Positions 1 to 8,483 of a stretch of DNA of 60,458 bases are shown here, one piece after another (the stretch's first letter is position 1; each line of letters begins with the position of its first letter). The stretch spans positions 1 through 60,458 of the forward strand of contig CAZOFD010000007.1 of the NCBI GenBank assembly GCA_964579135.1, in the 5' to 3' direction. The position numbers and the translations under genes are program-made. Source of the DNA: CAG-390 sp964579135. Lineage in GTDB: Bacteria > Bacillota > Clostridia > Oscillospirales > CAG-272. Under the pieces are notes generated by a model. It did no database searches. It was not told the origin of the DNA and saw only the letters and a list, made by a program, of their open reading frames with translations.

Positions 1-1
1 C

Positions 2-793
2 GAGGCGGGCTACGTCGGCGAGGACGTGGAAAATATCCTTTTGCGCCTTATTCAGGCGGCTGACTACGACGTAGAACTTGCCGAAAGAGGCATAATCTAT
101 ATCGACGAGATCGACAAGATTTCGCGCAAAAGCGAAAACCGCTCGATAACGCGCGACGTTTCGGGCGAGGGCGTTCAGCAAGCGCTTCTCAAGATCCTCG
201 AGGGCACGGTTGCAAACGTTCCTCCGCAAGGCGGGCGCAAACACCCGAACCAGGATTTTATCCAGATCAACACCGAGAACATTCTGTTTATCTGCGGCGG
301 CGCTTTCGACGGGCTCGATAAGATCATCGACAAACGCCAAGGCACTCAAACCATCGGCTTTTCCGGTGAGATCAAGTCGCGCGCCGGCGACAAGGACGGA
401 GTCGATTATTCATCGGTTACCGCGCACGATATAGTTAAATACGGTCTGATCCCCGAGCTTGTAGGAAGAATACCCATAATCGTTCCGCTTGAAAGCCTTG
501 ACAAAAAAGCGCTCGTTCGGATCATATCCGAGCCGAAGAACGCGCTTGTCAAACAATATGCCAAACTCTTCGCCCTCGATGGGATAAAGATCGACTTTGA
601 CCCGTCTGCGATAGACGCGGTTGCCGAGCTTGCACTCGAGAGGCACACGGGAGCACGCGGACTGCGCTCGATATTCGAATCCGTTATGATGAATCTGATG
701 TACGAGTTGCCCTCGCGCAACGACGTTCGTTCCGTAACGATTACCGCCGACTTTATAAAAGGCACGGCGGACCCGATCATAGAACTCAAATAA
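2..793 (+). CDS. clpX: ATP-dependent Clp protease ATP-binding subunit ClpX (5' truncated)
   Basis: ClpX is the AAA+ unfoldase that feeds substrates to the ClpP peptidase in the cytoplasm. The open frame runs in from the window edge, so the zinc-binding domain and Walker A are missing. What remains begins EAGYVGEDVEN. It then shows Walker B (IIYIDEIDKI), the ClpP-docking IGF-type loop (TIGFSGEI), the pore and sensor region and the C-terminal small domain (HTGARGLRSIFE). About 264 residues are present of a usual ~420. The gene ends 38 bases before the convergent cysteine-rich gene and shares a bidirectional terminator with it. Identity is certain from these motifs; only the N-terminus is unseen. 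Confidence 0.97.
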   Translation, partial: EAGYVGEDVENILLRLIQAADYDVELAERGIIYIDEIDKISRKSENRSITRDVSGEGVQQALLKILEGTVANVPPQGGRKHPNQDFIQINTENILFICGGAFDGLDKIIDKRQGTQTIGFSGEIKSRAGDKDGVDYSSVTAHDIVKYGLIPELVGRIPIIVPLESLDKKALVRIISEPKNALVKQYAKLFALDGIKIDFDPSAIDAVAELALERHTGARGLRSIFESVMMNLMYELPSRNDVRSVTITADFIKGTADPIIELK

Positions 794-794
794 C

Positions 795-832
795 AAAAAA
801 CAACGGCTCGCCGCGGCGAGCCGTTGTTTTTT
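795..832. terminator. Bidirectional intrinsic terminator between clpX and the convergent cysteine-rich gene
   Basis: A perfect 26-base palindrome at 801-826 is flanked by six A on the left and six T on the right, so it can end transcripts from both directions. It sits exactly between two convergent stop codons. Confidence 0.9.
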
Positions 833-1670
833 ATGAGCCGCATTTGTTCTTTTCCCTTTCCGACGTAACGGCGCAAGGAGAAAACGCGGACGAAAACTCC
901 CTCACGGGAAAGCTCATATTCTTAAAAATACTGCAAGGACTTTCCTCTTTGGATTGAACACATTCCTTATCGGGCACCGTAAACTCGCTTGCGCTTACGA
1001 TAAGCTGCGTCGGTCTGACGAGCCTTATGACCGAGAAGATCCCCAAAGATACGGCAAGAAATCTGCCTCCGTCCGCATCCGCGGGCGAGAGCGGCGAGGA
1101 TAGGCGTGCGCACACGACGTCCGGTATCTCGCAACAGCATTGGCAGCAAGCCTCGCGCGGAGTTTCGAAAACGTCCGCCCCGAGGACGACGGGGTCTATC
1201 ACCTCTACGACTGCGGTAGGCGCTCGGTATTCGCGCTCCGCCGGCGTCGGTTCGCGGCACGTATCCGTGCTCGTGTCGTCGGATCTGAACACGTTAACGT
1301 TGCTCTCTCCGCCGAACAAAACGACCTTTTTTTCAATGACCGCGATACCATCGAACTCGCGCGGTCTGCCGCCGCCGATACACGCCTCGAAAGTTATCTT
1401 GACGTAAAATCTGACGTTAACCGTGTAAAACCCTCTGTTAAATCTTACCGGATCTATATTGATATACGTCCATAAGATGTAAGCGTCTTTGGCACGGATG
1501 TTGCCTGTGCGACCGATGATCTCGTTGCCGCACTCGGTCAGGATCACCCGCACGTTTTCGTAGCAATCCCTGTCCCGACAACTGTCGTATATCCTGCCCG
1601 TTTCGATACAGCAACTGTCGCGGCACGAGCCGGGAGAGGTGCATCCGCAGGCAAATCTGTTTTCTGCCAT
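831..1670 (-). CDS. Cysteine-rich conserved clostridial protein of unknown function
   Basis: A 279-residue protein. The N-terminal ~150 residues are cysteine-rich (FACGCTSPGSCRDSCCIETG, then SCRDRDCYENVRV) and resemble a hypothetical protein family that I recall as widespread in Clostridia. A second cysteine cluster (EACCQCCCEIPDVVC) lies near residue 195. There is no signal peptide or membrane segment. The start at 1670 is chosen because GGAGG lies at 1677-1682, 6-10 bases upstream; the frame stays open further upstream but only across the intergenic region. A CATAGAAT box on the minus strand at 1717-1724 resembles the -10 element of mother-cell sigma-E promoters, but no convincing -35 is visible. 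A coat or spore-associated role is possible but is inference only. Confidence 0.8.
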   Translation of the reverse strand: MAENRFACGCTSPGSCRDSCCIETGRIYDSCRDRDCYENVRVILTECGNEIIGRTGNIRAKDAYILWTYINIDPVRFNRGFYTVNVRFYVKITFEACIGGGRPREFDGIAVIEKKVVLFGGESNVNVFRSDDTSTDTCREPTPAEREYRAPTAVVEVIDPVVLGADVFETPREACCQCCCEIPDVVCARLSSPLSPADADGGRFLAVSLGIFSVIRLVRPTQLIVSASEFTVPDKECVQSKEESPCSIFKNMSFPVREFSSAFSPCAVTSEREKNKCGS

Positions 1671-1791
1671 ACCTTTTTCCTCCTCGAAATAACATTGAGA
1701 AAAATATCTCATTGCTATTCTATGCAAAATCGCAAATTTTGACATTGTGACGCCGCTTTTTGTCAAAAAAGCAAAAAGGACAGCGCTCGTA

Positions 1792-1820
1792 TTGACAAAT
1801 TTGTGACGTTGATATATAAT
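1792..1820 (+). promoter_or_regulatory. Sigma-A promoter of the CvpA-like gene
   Basis: TTGACA at 1792-1797, a 17-base spacer and TATAAT at 1815-1820 form a perfect consensus promoter 31 bases before the ATG at 1851. Confidence 0.9.
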
Positions 1821-1850
1821 TATCGTATATATTTTCTTCGGAGGCTCGCT

Positions 1851-3962
1851 ATGACTTTGTCCGTTATCGTAAGCACCGTTTTCATTGCGCTTATCTTGAT
1901 ATCCGTCGCAATATCGACGTTTTTCGCATATAAACGCGGACTTTTTCGCTCTCTCTTTCGCCTCGGAACGTTTCTCGGCGCGGTTATCCTTTCTTTCGCA
2001 ATCACGCTTGCCGTATCGCACCTTGCCGAAAAGAAACTCGTCAACTTTATCCTCGGCAAAACGTCCGTCCCGCCCGAAATCGGCGACGTCCGTATCACTT
2101 CCGTCGACGCTCTCGCTTGCGCTTTTCCGAACGCATCGCAGTATATCCTCGGGATGATACGCGCTTGTCTCGCACTCGCGATTTTCTTGCTCGTATGCTT
2201 CGTTTTGTGCATCGTAACGCATATAGTATACGGCGCGTTAAAGAACAAATTCCCGCCGAAAAACGCCTTGGCGCCCAAATTCTCGGTCCTTTCCTGTCTT
2301 ATCGGCGCATTTATCGGCTTTTTCTCTATGGCGCTCGTGCTCTCTCCGCTCGCATACGTTTTTGACGTTATCTCCGACGTGCCCCGGTACAGCTACGAGA
2401 GCCTCGACGCAAAACTCGTAATAGACGTTCCTTGCGGCGTGCCGGTCAAGGCTGTACGCGGCGCCACCGCACTTATCTACGAGCCGCTTACGAGATACGG
2501 CGCAAAAGGCGCCAAGACCACCCTTTCGAACGATATCGAGACTGCCGTTGCCATAACGACGTCTGCAAACGCCGCGTTAAACGGCGAATCCGTTAACGCC
2601 GACGCCTTATCTGCCACGCTGAGGCGTTCGCCGAGCTTAAAGGCGATATACGTCGACGTTGCCAACACCTTAGCAATGCAAGCGACAAACGGTGCACAGG
2701 ACGTCTTCGATCTGACAAGTCTTGTCGGCGTCGACTCCGATAGCGAATTTGCGGGGGCGTTTTGCGACGGGCTCGTCTGTTGGCTTGCGTCCGCTTCGAC
2801 GGATAATTTCGACGCGGACGCAGATCTGCTTGCGAATACGTTCTCCTTCATTCTGGAAAAGAAAACGTCGTCCGACGCCACCGGCTCTTCGTGGCAACTT
2901 GACTTTAACAACACATCGGATCTCTCGGCGCTGCTGAATCCGCTTTTGAAAAACGCTCGCCACGCTCCGCTGGTTAACGGGTTTGTGTATTCCGGGGTCA
3001 ACGCGGCTTTATCGGCGATCGACGTTCCGCAAAACACGACTCGCGATATTATGTCTACTTTCGATCCGACGCGCCCCATTGCACCGTCGGTGTCAAGCGA
3101 CGAGCGTACCGACAACGTAACGCTTGCGCTCTCTTCTCTCTGCACGTCCGTCGGCAACGTGTCAAACGACGAGGCAAACGAGCCGTCCGCGCTTATAAAC
3201 GCCGTTGGTAACGCGCTGTCGCTTACGGTACGCGCCGACGTATTGCCAACCGACGTTTTGTGTATGATCAGCGACGCAATATTCGCCGCTCTCGACGAAA
3301 AGATCGACGGGGTAAACGTTGCCGATCTCGCCTCTGCCGTTTCGTCTGCGCTGAAGTCCGACGACCCCGAACGGGAGATATTGCGCGTTTCTTCCGCCGC
3401 CGCTGCCGGTATGAACGTGGCAACGTCCATCATCGACGGCAAAGAGACCGACCGCGAGGACGTTGAAAATCTTATAAGGGATATGACCCCCGAGCTTGCC
3501 GACTCACTGCGCGGAACTTTGAACGAGCAACATCTTTCAAACAGCGGTCTCGACGCGCAAAAATCGCAAAATATCGACCGCATAACCGATTCTCTTCTGA
3601 CGCATATCGCGGAAAACCGCACGCTTTCGGAAAAAGAGATAGAAAACGATGCGCTCGTCATCAAATACGTCCTTGATGCCGTCAACGATAAAAACGAAGG
3701 CGGCGTCTTCGGCGACGATACCACCCCCGAAGAATTTGCAAAAGCCGCGCTTGCCTCAAACTCGGTCTGCAACACCGCAAAAGATCTTTGCCAAAACGAT
3801 AACGGCGGTATCTCCGTCGACCCGTGCGGTATCTCCTCCGCTTTCAGTGCGGAAGAAAAGGAGAGTCTTTCGGACGAATTGCACCGCTCTTACGGCGACC
3901 CCGAACTGAAAGACAATGCCGTTTACCTCGCCGCATTGCTTTTGGGCGAAGATTGGTCATAA
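1851..3962 (+). CDS. CvpA-family-like membrane protein with a very long C-terminal extension
   Basis: The first ~180 residues carry four hydrophobic segments with the look of CvpA/YshB proteins: an N-terminal helix (VIVSTVFIALILISVAIST), the basic-aromatic turn FAYKRGLFRSLFRLGTFLGA, and later LALAIFLLVCFVLCIV and LIGAFIGFFSMALVLSP. CvpA proteins are usually 160-220 residues, but this one is 703. The remaining ~500 residues are alanine-, serine- and aspartate-rich, predicted mostly helical and without membrane segments. The start at 1851 follows GGAGG at 1840-1844 and lies downstream of the promoter; an in-frame GTG at 1803 falls inside the promoter and is rejected. The 3' end overlaps spoIIID tail-to-tail by 40 bases. 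The function of the extension is unknown. Confidence 0.75.
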   Translation: MTLSVIVSTVFIALILISVAISTFFAYKRGLFRSLFRLGTFLGAVILSFAITLAVSHLAEKKLVNFILGKTSVPPEIGDVRITSVDALACAFPNASQYILGMIRACLALAIFLLVCFVLCIVTHIVYGALKNKFPPKNALAPKFSVLSCLIGAFIGFFSMALVLSPLAYVFDVISDVPRYSYESLDAKLVIDVPCGVPVKAVRGATALIYEPLTRYGAKGAKTTLSNDIETAVAITTSANAALNGESVNADALSATLRRSPSLKAIYVDVANTLAMQATNGAQDVFDLTSLVGVDSDSEFAGAFCDGLVCWLASASTDNFDADADLLANTFSFILEKKTSSDATGSSWQLDFNNTSDLSALLNPLLKNARHAPLVNGFVYSGVNAALSAIDVPQNTTRDIMSTFDPTRPIAPSVSSDERTDNVTLALSSLCTSVGNVSNDEANEPSALINAVGNALSLTVRADVLPTDVLCMISDAIFAALDEKIDGVNVADLASAVSSALKSDDPEREILRVSSAAAAGMNVATSIIDGKETDREDVENLIRDMTPELADSLRGTLNEQHLSNSGLDAQKSQNIDRITDSLLTHIAENRTLSEKEIENDALVIKYVLDAVNDKNEGGVFGDDTTPEEFAKAALASNSVCNTAKDLCQNDNGGISVDPCGISSAFSAEEKESLSDELHRSYGDPELKDNAVYLAALLLGEDWS

Positions 3963-4240
3963 GCGCACTCCGCCGTCAAGTTGCGAATCTCCTCGTATTT
4001 TTTTCGCGTTGCTTCTCCGCCACGCAAATGTCTTTCGGATTTGTTTTTTGAAAGTATCGCGCAAACGTTTAACCAAAGTGCGTAATTGATACGTCTGAGA
4101 GTTTGGCTTACGTCCTTATGTACCGTGCTTTTGCTTATTCCGAATCGCTTTGCCGCCTGCCTGACGGTGCACCCGCTCTCGACCATATAACGCGCGACTT
4201 CCTCGCAACGTTCGGCGCTTTTCGCTACGTATCTCATCAT
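3923..4240 (-). CDS. spoIIID: Sporulation transcription factor SpoIIID
   Basis: SpoIIID is the small DNA-binding regulator of the mother-cell line, acting after sigma-E. The 105-residue protein has the hallmark helix-turn-helix (TVRQAAKRFGISKSTVHKDV) at about residues 25-44 and the conserved basic tail HLRGGEATRKKYEEI. Known homologues are 80-95 residues, so the C-terminus is slightly long. ATG at 4238-4240 is preceded by AAAGGA. A CATATACT box on the minus strand at 4285-4292 is a partial match to the sigma-E -10 element, which would suit the known control of this gene. The 3' end overlaps the convergent CvpA-like gene. It is strong evidence that the organism belongs to an endospore-forming lineage. 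Confidence 0.95.
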   Translation of the reverse strand: MMRYVAKSAERCEEVARYMVESGCTVRQAAKRFGISKSTVHKDVSQTLRRINYALWLNVCAILSKNKSERHLRGGEATRKKYEEIRNLTAECAYDQSSPKSNAAR

Positions 4241-4322
4241 TCGATATTTCCTTTACCGTTCGAATCGTCATTGTCAACGGTAAAAGTATATGAAAACACA
4301 AAAAATATTATTATAACAAAAA

Positions 4323-5102
4323 ATGAACGATCTGACAGGAAACACCACGATATATCTCGAGGGTATGACATCCGTCTCCTCGCTGATAAAAGCCATCCGC
4401 GCCGGCAGCGCTCGCCGAAATATAAAGCGAGTGCTGTTTTCCTCCGAAAAAGTGCGCAGTGAACGCGGTCGCCTGCGATTTCTCAAAGCGGCTGCGAATG
4501 AGCTCGGGTTCGAGCTCGCCGTCGTTCACGCGCGCGAGATAGAGGCTGTCGCCTCGGGAAAAACACACGGAGGAATAGTTGCCGCCGTTACCCCCGCACA
4601 ATACCGCGATATCACCCGAGATGACGTAGCGCACCTTAAAAACAGTTTTTGCGTTTTGATCGATGGTGTCGAGGATCCGTACAGTCTCGGTTACACGCTT
4701 CGCTCGCTTTACGCTTGCGGTGCCTCGGCTGTCATATTGCCCGAGCATATGCCGCAGCTCTCCGACGCGCTGATAGCAAAATCGTCCGCAGGCGCCTCCG
4801 AACTTATGCTCGTCTACAAGACCGGCGATGCCGCAGCTACGGCGTCGCTGTTTGCCGACGCGGGTTTTAAAACGGCTTGCGCGGCGATACGCGATTCCGT
4901 TCCATGCTTTGAGGCGGATCTGCGCAAACCGCTTTTGCTCGTTATAGGCGGCGAAAAACGCGGCGTTTCCTCCGCTTTGGCTCAAAAATGCACCTCTGTT
5001 ATAAGGATCCCTTACGATTCCGATTTTTCGGGCTCGCTGTCGAGCGCCGCGGCGACCTCTATCCTCGCATACGAAGTAATGCGGCAAAATCTCACGTCAT
5101 AA
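4323..5102 (+). CDS. SpoU/TrmH-family RNA 2'-O-ribose methyltransferase
   Basis: This is a SPOUT-fold methyltransferase that methylates a ribose 2'-OH of rRNA or tRNA using S-adenosylmethionine. The N-terminal substrate-binding domain (residues 10-90, beginning YLEGMTSVSSLIKA) is followed by the SpoU catalytic domain with motif 1 (DGVEDPYSLGYTLRS), motif 2 (VIGGEKRGVS) and motif 3 (IPYDSDFSGSLSSAAATSIL). The length of 259 residues is normal. The start at 4323 is forced by the conserved EG motif near residue 13, yet no Shine-Dalgarno is visible and a TATAAC box lies only 6 bases upstream, so the mRNA may be leaderless. The exact RNA target (RlmB-like or other) cannot be told from sequence. Confidence 0.9.
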   Translation: MNDLTGNTTIYLEGMTSVSSLIKAIRAGSARRNIKRVLFSSEKVRSERGRLRFLKAAANELGFELAVVHAREIEAVASGKTHGGIVAAVTPAQYRDITRDDVAHLKNSFCVLIDGVEDPYSLGYTLRSLYACGASAVILPEHMPQLSDALIAKSSAGASELMLVYKTGDAAATASLFADAGFKTACAAIRDSVPCFEADLRKPLLLVIGGEKRGVSSALAQKCTSVIRIPYDSDFSGSLSSAAATSILAYEVMRQNLTS

Positions 5103-5156
5103 AAGCACCGCCTCCGAAATATAATTGAGCAACTTATCTCGGAGGACGCATATCTT

Positions 5157-5822
5157 ATGGCTCGTTTGGCAACGAATGACAATAAAAACGGCAGTCGGCT
5201 CACAATCGTCCCTACTTTGCTGAAAAGTTCTCCCTTTATATCGCGATATCTTCTTCTGTGCGGCGCCGGGCTCGGTATCGGTCTGATATTTAACGCTATC
5301 GTGGGGTACGACGCGGATATTGCCGTTTTTCGCGCCGCATCTCGCAAGCTCACCTGCCCGATATCGGGCGGCGACGCCTTTACTGTGCTCGGCAGTCTGC
5401 TTCGTTTCGCTCTTCCCGAGATTGCGTATTTTATTTTCACGTCGCTCTTCGCTCTCACGTTCGTCTGCAAAGGTTTTATGTCGGCGTCAACACTCACGTG
5501 CGGATTTTCGCTCGGCGTCCATATAGGTTTTTATGCCGTAGGAGTCGCAAACTCGCGCTTCTCCGCTCTGTCGCGCCACCCGGTCGTCGCTTCGATTTTC
5601 GCAACCGTCACCCTGAGTATCACGGCACTGCTTGCCGTGCTTTTTGCCGCAATGGCAGACGCAAACACGCCGCATTGGCTGTCTCTCGTGTCGTCGGGGC
5701 GCAACGTCGTATTTTCAAAAAGATTTTTCTCGTATCTGACGGCGGCTCTGTCTTTTTTCGGCTGTGCCGTTACCGTTAAATTCATATTCGCTTTGATACT
5801 GTGGTTGCTCGAAAAGCTATGA
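5157..5822 (+). CDS. Integral membrane protein of unknown function (SpoIIM-like topology)
   Basis: A 221-residue protein with five or six hydrophobic segments, for example YLLLCGAGLGIGLIFNAIVG, PEIAYFIFTSLFALTFVCKG, FATVTLSITALLAVLFAAMA and the C-terminal TVKFIFALILWLLEKL. GGAGG at 5141-5145 precedes ATG at 5157. Size and topology recall stage II sporulation protein M, especially a central helix followed by KGFM, but I see no decisive signature. It is followed after 26 bases by the DUF624-like gene on the same strand, so the two are probably cotranscribed. Confidence 0.75.
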   Translation: MARLATNDNKNGSRLTIVPTLLKSSPFISRYLLLCGAGLGIGLIFNAIVGYDADIAVFRAASRKLTCPISGGDAFTVLGSLLRFALPEIAYFIFTSLFALTFVCKGFMSASTLTCGFSLGVHIGFYAVGVANSRFSALSRHPVVASIFATVTLSITALLAVLFAAMADANTPHWLSLVSSGRNVVFSKRFFSYLTAALSFFGCAVTVKFIFALILWLLEKL

Positions 5823-5848
5823 GCAATAATCGTCGAAAGGAATTTTAA

Positions 5849-6817
5849 ATGTCGTTTTCAGACCGTATTTTTCGTAAAAAAGAGGAAAAGGCGGAGTTGC
5901 CTCGCCGCGAAAAGCCTTTTGTGCCCAACCTCGCATCTATGCCGAAATTTTATTTTCGCCATTTCAGAAAGCTTTTGAATCTCAATTTTCCTATGATCCC
6001 GCTGTGGCTGATACCGCTTGTCGCTATATATATCTATATCACCGCACCGACGATGACCTCGCACAGCACCGCGGCATATACGAGCATACTCGGCGCAAAC
6101 GTTCTGCACCCCTCTGCCGCTTGGCGCACGCTTCTCAATACGCACGGCATACAAATACCGCTTAAGACCTTTTCGTCTTGGCGCATTGTGTCTTTCGCTC
6201 TTCTCGCCGTTGCGCTCGCCTGCGTTTGGGGTATCATCAACACCGGCGCGGCGTATTGCACGCGAAGCCTTTTTCGCAAGGAGCCCGTCTTTATCTGGTC
6301 CGACTTTACTTACGCGATAAAGCGCAATTTTAAGCAGGCTTTTGTCGTCGGCGTTTTGGACTTCGGAATTCTCGCCTTGCTCGTTTTCGATTTTTATTGG
6401 TTTTCCTCGCGCGGCGGTACGTTCGTATTGGATTTTTATTTCTTTGCGATAGGCGCTCTCTTCATAATCTATTCGTTTATGAGGAATTACCTTTATCTTA
6501 TGCTTATAACGTTTGATATAAAAACGTCGAAACTGTTTAAAAACGCGCTTATATTCTCCGTTCTCGGTATAGGGCGCAACCTTATGACGGCACTCGGCGT
6601 TGCGGTGCTTTTGGCAGTCAACGTTCTTCTCTTCTTTATGCTCTTGCCGATAGGTGTGATAGTACCGATTCTTTTCCCTTTCTTTTATCTTTTGCCTTCG
6701 ATCACTCTTTGGCAGACTTACGGTGCCTTTCCCGTTATAATGAAGTATATGGTCAAATCGGACGCAGTCGTTGAAGCGAAAAACGAAAGCGACTCGGAAC
6801 CCGACGACAACGAATAA
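5849..6817 (+). CDS. DUF624 (YesL-like) membrane protein
   Basis: A 322-residue protein with a basic cytoplasmic N-terminus and about six membrane segments. The pattern of a helix ending in INTGAAYCTRSLFRKEP, then a loop with IWSDFTYAIKRNFKQA, then paired helices, is characteristic of the DUF624/YesL family, whose members often neighbour sugar-uptake genes in Bacillota. The tail (residues 300-322) is acidic (ESDSEPDDNE). AAAGGA about 8 bases upstream supports the start. No sugar transporter lies next to it here. Family membership is fairly firm, but the molecular function of the family is not known to me. Confidence 0.75.
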   Translation: MSFSDRIFRKKEEKAELPRREKPFVPNLASMPKFYFRHFRKLLNLNFPMIPLWLIPLVAIYIYITAPTMTSHSTAAYTSILGANVLHPSAAWRTLLNTHGIQIPLKTFSSWRIVSFALLAVALACVWGIINTGAAYCTRSLFRKEPVFIWSDFTYAIKRNFKQAFVVGVLDFGILALLVFDFYWFSSRGGTFVLDFYFFAIGALFIIYSFMRNYLYLMLITFDIKTSKLFKNALIFSVLGIGRNLMTALGVAVLLAVNVLLFFMLLPIGVIVPILFPFFYLLPSITLWQTYGAFPVIMKYMVKSDAVVEAKNESDSEPDDNE

Positions 6818-6868
6818 CGGATACAGCTCACGTCGAAAAGTCTCAGTGTCACAGCGCAAGCGCGAGCT

Positions 6869-7540
6869 CTACTCTATTATCTCCGAAACGGTCGCAAACC
6901 CGTACCCCATCTCTTTGAGACGAGGTATAACGTAGCGCAAAGCCTCCGCGGTGTGGCTTTTGCGTCCGCAATAATCGTGCATTAAGATGATAGAGCCGTC
7001 CTTAACGTTACAAAGCAGTTCGTGCGCTATCTCTTCTGCCGATGCCCCCGTCCAATCGCGCGTGTCAACGCTCCAAAGCACGACGTCGTAGCCTCTTTCG
7101 GCACATATACGCAAAAGTCCGCTGTCATATCTGCCGCCCGGCGGGCGCAATATGCGAGCGGAATATTCGTTATGCAAATATATCTCGCAATCGCACCTTT
7201 CGATATCCGCTATCTTCTCTTGTTCGCTTTTTTTGTCGAGAAACACGTGCGAATAGGTGTGGTTGCCTATCTCGTGCCCCTCTTCGATGATTCTGTCGAC
7301 AAGCCGAGGCGATGCGGCGGCATTTTCGCCGATAACGAAAAACGTCGCTTTGATCTTTGCCTCTTTCAGTATATCGAGTATCTCGGGGGTATATTGCGGG
7401 TGCGGTCCGTCGTCAAACGTTAGGGCTATCATCCCGCAATTTTCTTTTCCGCAGCCGTATACTTCGGTGCCGTATTCAGGCGCCGCGGTCGTACGCGGCG
7501 CCGTCGCCGACAGCGCCGCGAGCACGAGCACAATTTTCAA
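6869..7540 (-). CDS. Secreted polysaccharide deacetylase (NodB domain)
   Basis: This enzyme probably removes acetyl groups from peptidoglycan or another amino-sugar polymer outside the membrane. NodB motifs are all present: TFDDGPH (metal and base aspartates), GNHTYSH (metal histidines), RPPGGRYD, LWSVDTRDW and the catalytic ILMHD. The start is uncertain. A TTG at 7540 gives a proper signal peptide (MKIVLVLAALSATA) after a GGTGG-like site, and is chosen here; an ATG at 7588 has no ribosome-binding site and would overlap the upstream deacetylase gene by 113 bases. Even the TTG start overlaps by 65 bases, which suggests translational coupling with pdaA. No spore-specific residue pattern is seen, so it is a general CE4 enzyme. 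Confidence 0.88.
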   Translation of the reverse strand: MKIVLVLAALSATAPRTTAAPEYGTEVYGCGKENCGMIALTFDDGPHPQYTPEILDILKEAKIKATFFVIGENAAASPRLVDRIIEEGHEIGNHTYSHVFLDKKSEQEKIADIERCDCEIYLHNEYSARILRPPGGRYDSGLLRICAERGYDVVLWSVDTRDWTGASAEEIAHELLCNVKDGSIILMHDYCGRKSHTAEALRYVIPRLKEMGYGFATVSEIIE

Positions 7541-8315
7541 GCAATTCTTCCACCGTTCCAAAACGATACCCCATTTTTTCGATCTCATCTATTACGTCCG
7601 CCATTATTGCGGCGTTCGTTGCCGACGTCGGATGCAAAAGCAGCACCGCGCCGTTGTGGATATTGCCGAGTATCGTCTTTTTTGCCTTATCAGCCGAGGG
7701 CTGCTTTGCATTGTCCCAATCCGCGTAAGCAAAACTCCAAAAGACAGCGGAATATCCCATCTCTGACAATGCCGAAATACTTTTTGCGTCAAACCGCCCC
7801 TCGGGTGCGCGAAAAATCTTTTTCATCTCGTGCCCCGTAAGAGCCTTATACGCGCCCTCGAGGCGCTCGAGCTCTTCGCGCAAGCTCGCCTTGTCGAGTT
7901 TAGTTATATCTTTGTGCCTTGCGCTGTGATTGCACACGGTATGCCCCTCACTTTCCATTCGCATTATAAGCTCCGGGCATTTCTCGACAACGTTCAGCAG
8001 CACAAAAAACGCGGCGGGGATATTTTTTTCTTTCAAAACGTCGAGTATTTTCGCAACGTTACCGTTCTCATACCCCACGTCAAACGTCAGATATATCGTG
8101 CCCTCCGCACTCTCGTCACAAGCAGTCTCGTCTATCCACACCGCGCTTTCTTCCTTTATCCAAGCAAACTCGCTCGGGCAACGCGGACGGCGGTTATCCT
8201 TTTCTCTTATGCAGTACCACGAAAAACCGTTTGCCGCACTCGCCGTTACAAGCAGCGGCAACGCAAGTACGGCTGCAAGACAGAGCGCCGCGCATTTTTT
8301 TATAACATCGTTCAT
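7476..8315 (-). CDS. pdaA: PdaA-type polysaccharide deacetylase (spore cortex delta-lactam synthesis)
   Basis: In Bacillus, PdaA deacetylates muramic acid in the forespore cortex, a step needed for muramic delta-lactam and later germination. The 279-residue protein has a signal peptide (residues 1-28, AALCLAAVLALPLLVTASA) and the PdaA version of the NodB motif 1, TFDVGYENG, in which the second aspartate of TFDDG is replaced. This is followed by CNHSARHKD, RAPEGRFD, FWSFAYADW and LLLHPTS. The start at 8315 has GAGGAAA upstream; a longer open frame to 8408 lacks a site. The natural end of the domain is VEELLEN; the last 18 residues are an arginine- and alanine-rich tail that overlaps the signal peptide of the next gene. 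Confidence 0.88.
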   Translation of the reverse strand: MNDVIKKCAALCLAAVLALPLLVTASAANGFSWYCIREKDNRRPRCPSEFAWIKEESAVWIDETACDESAEGTIYLTFDVGYENGNVAKILDVLKEKNIPAAFFVLLNVVEKCPELIMRMESEGHTVCNHSARHKDITKLDKASLREELERLEGAYKALTGHEMKKIFRAPEGRFDAKSISALSEMGYSAVFWSFAYADWDNAKQPSADKAKKTILGNIHNGAVLLLHPTSATNAAIMADVIDEIEKMGYRFGTVEELLENCARARGAVGDGAAYDRGA

Positions 8316-8483
8316 TTTCTCGGTTTCCTCAAATCTATTTGTTTCGTAAATATATCTTTGCAAAATTTTAGGATCGATATTTTGCATAAATATCTTTCCC
8401 GCTTTCAATAATAAAACCGCAAGAAAAAATATATAAGGCAGTTATTTATTACTCGTTTTTTAAAAGAAAGGAAAATATCAAAA

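Noticed and set aside
1671..2222. Upstream extension of the cysteine-rich gene to 2222 on the minus strand
   Set aside because: The added ~184 residues lie opposite the CvpA-like gene and its promoter, and a good ribosome-binding site marks the start at 1670.
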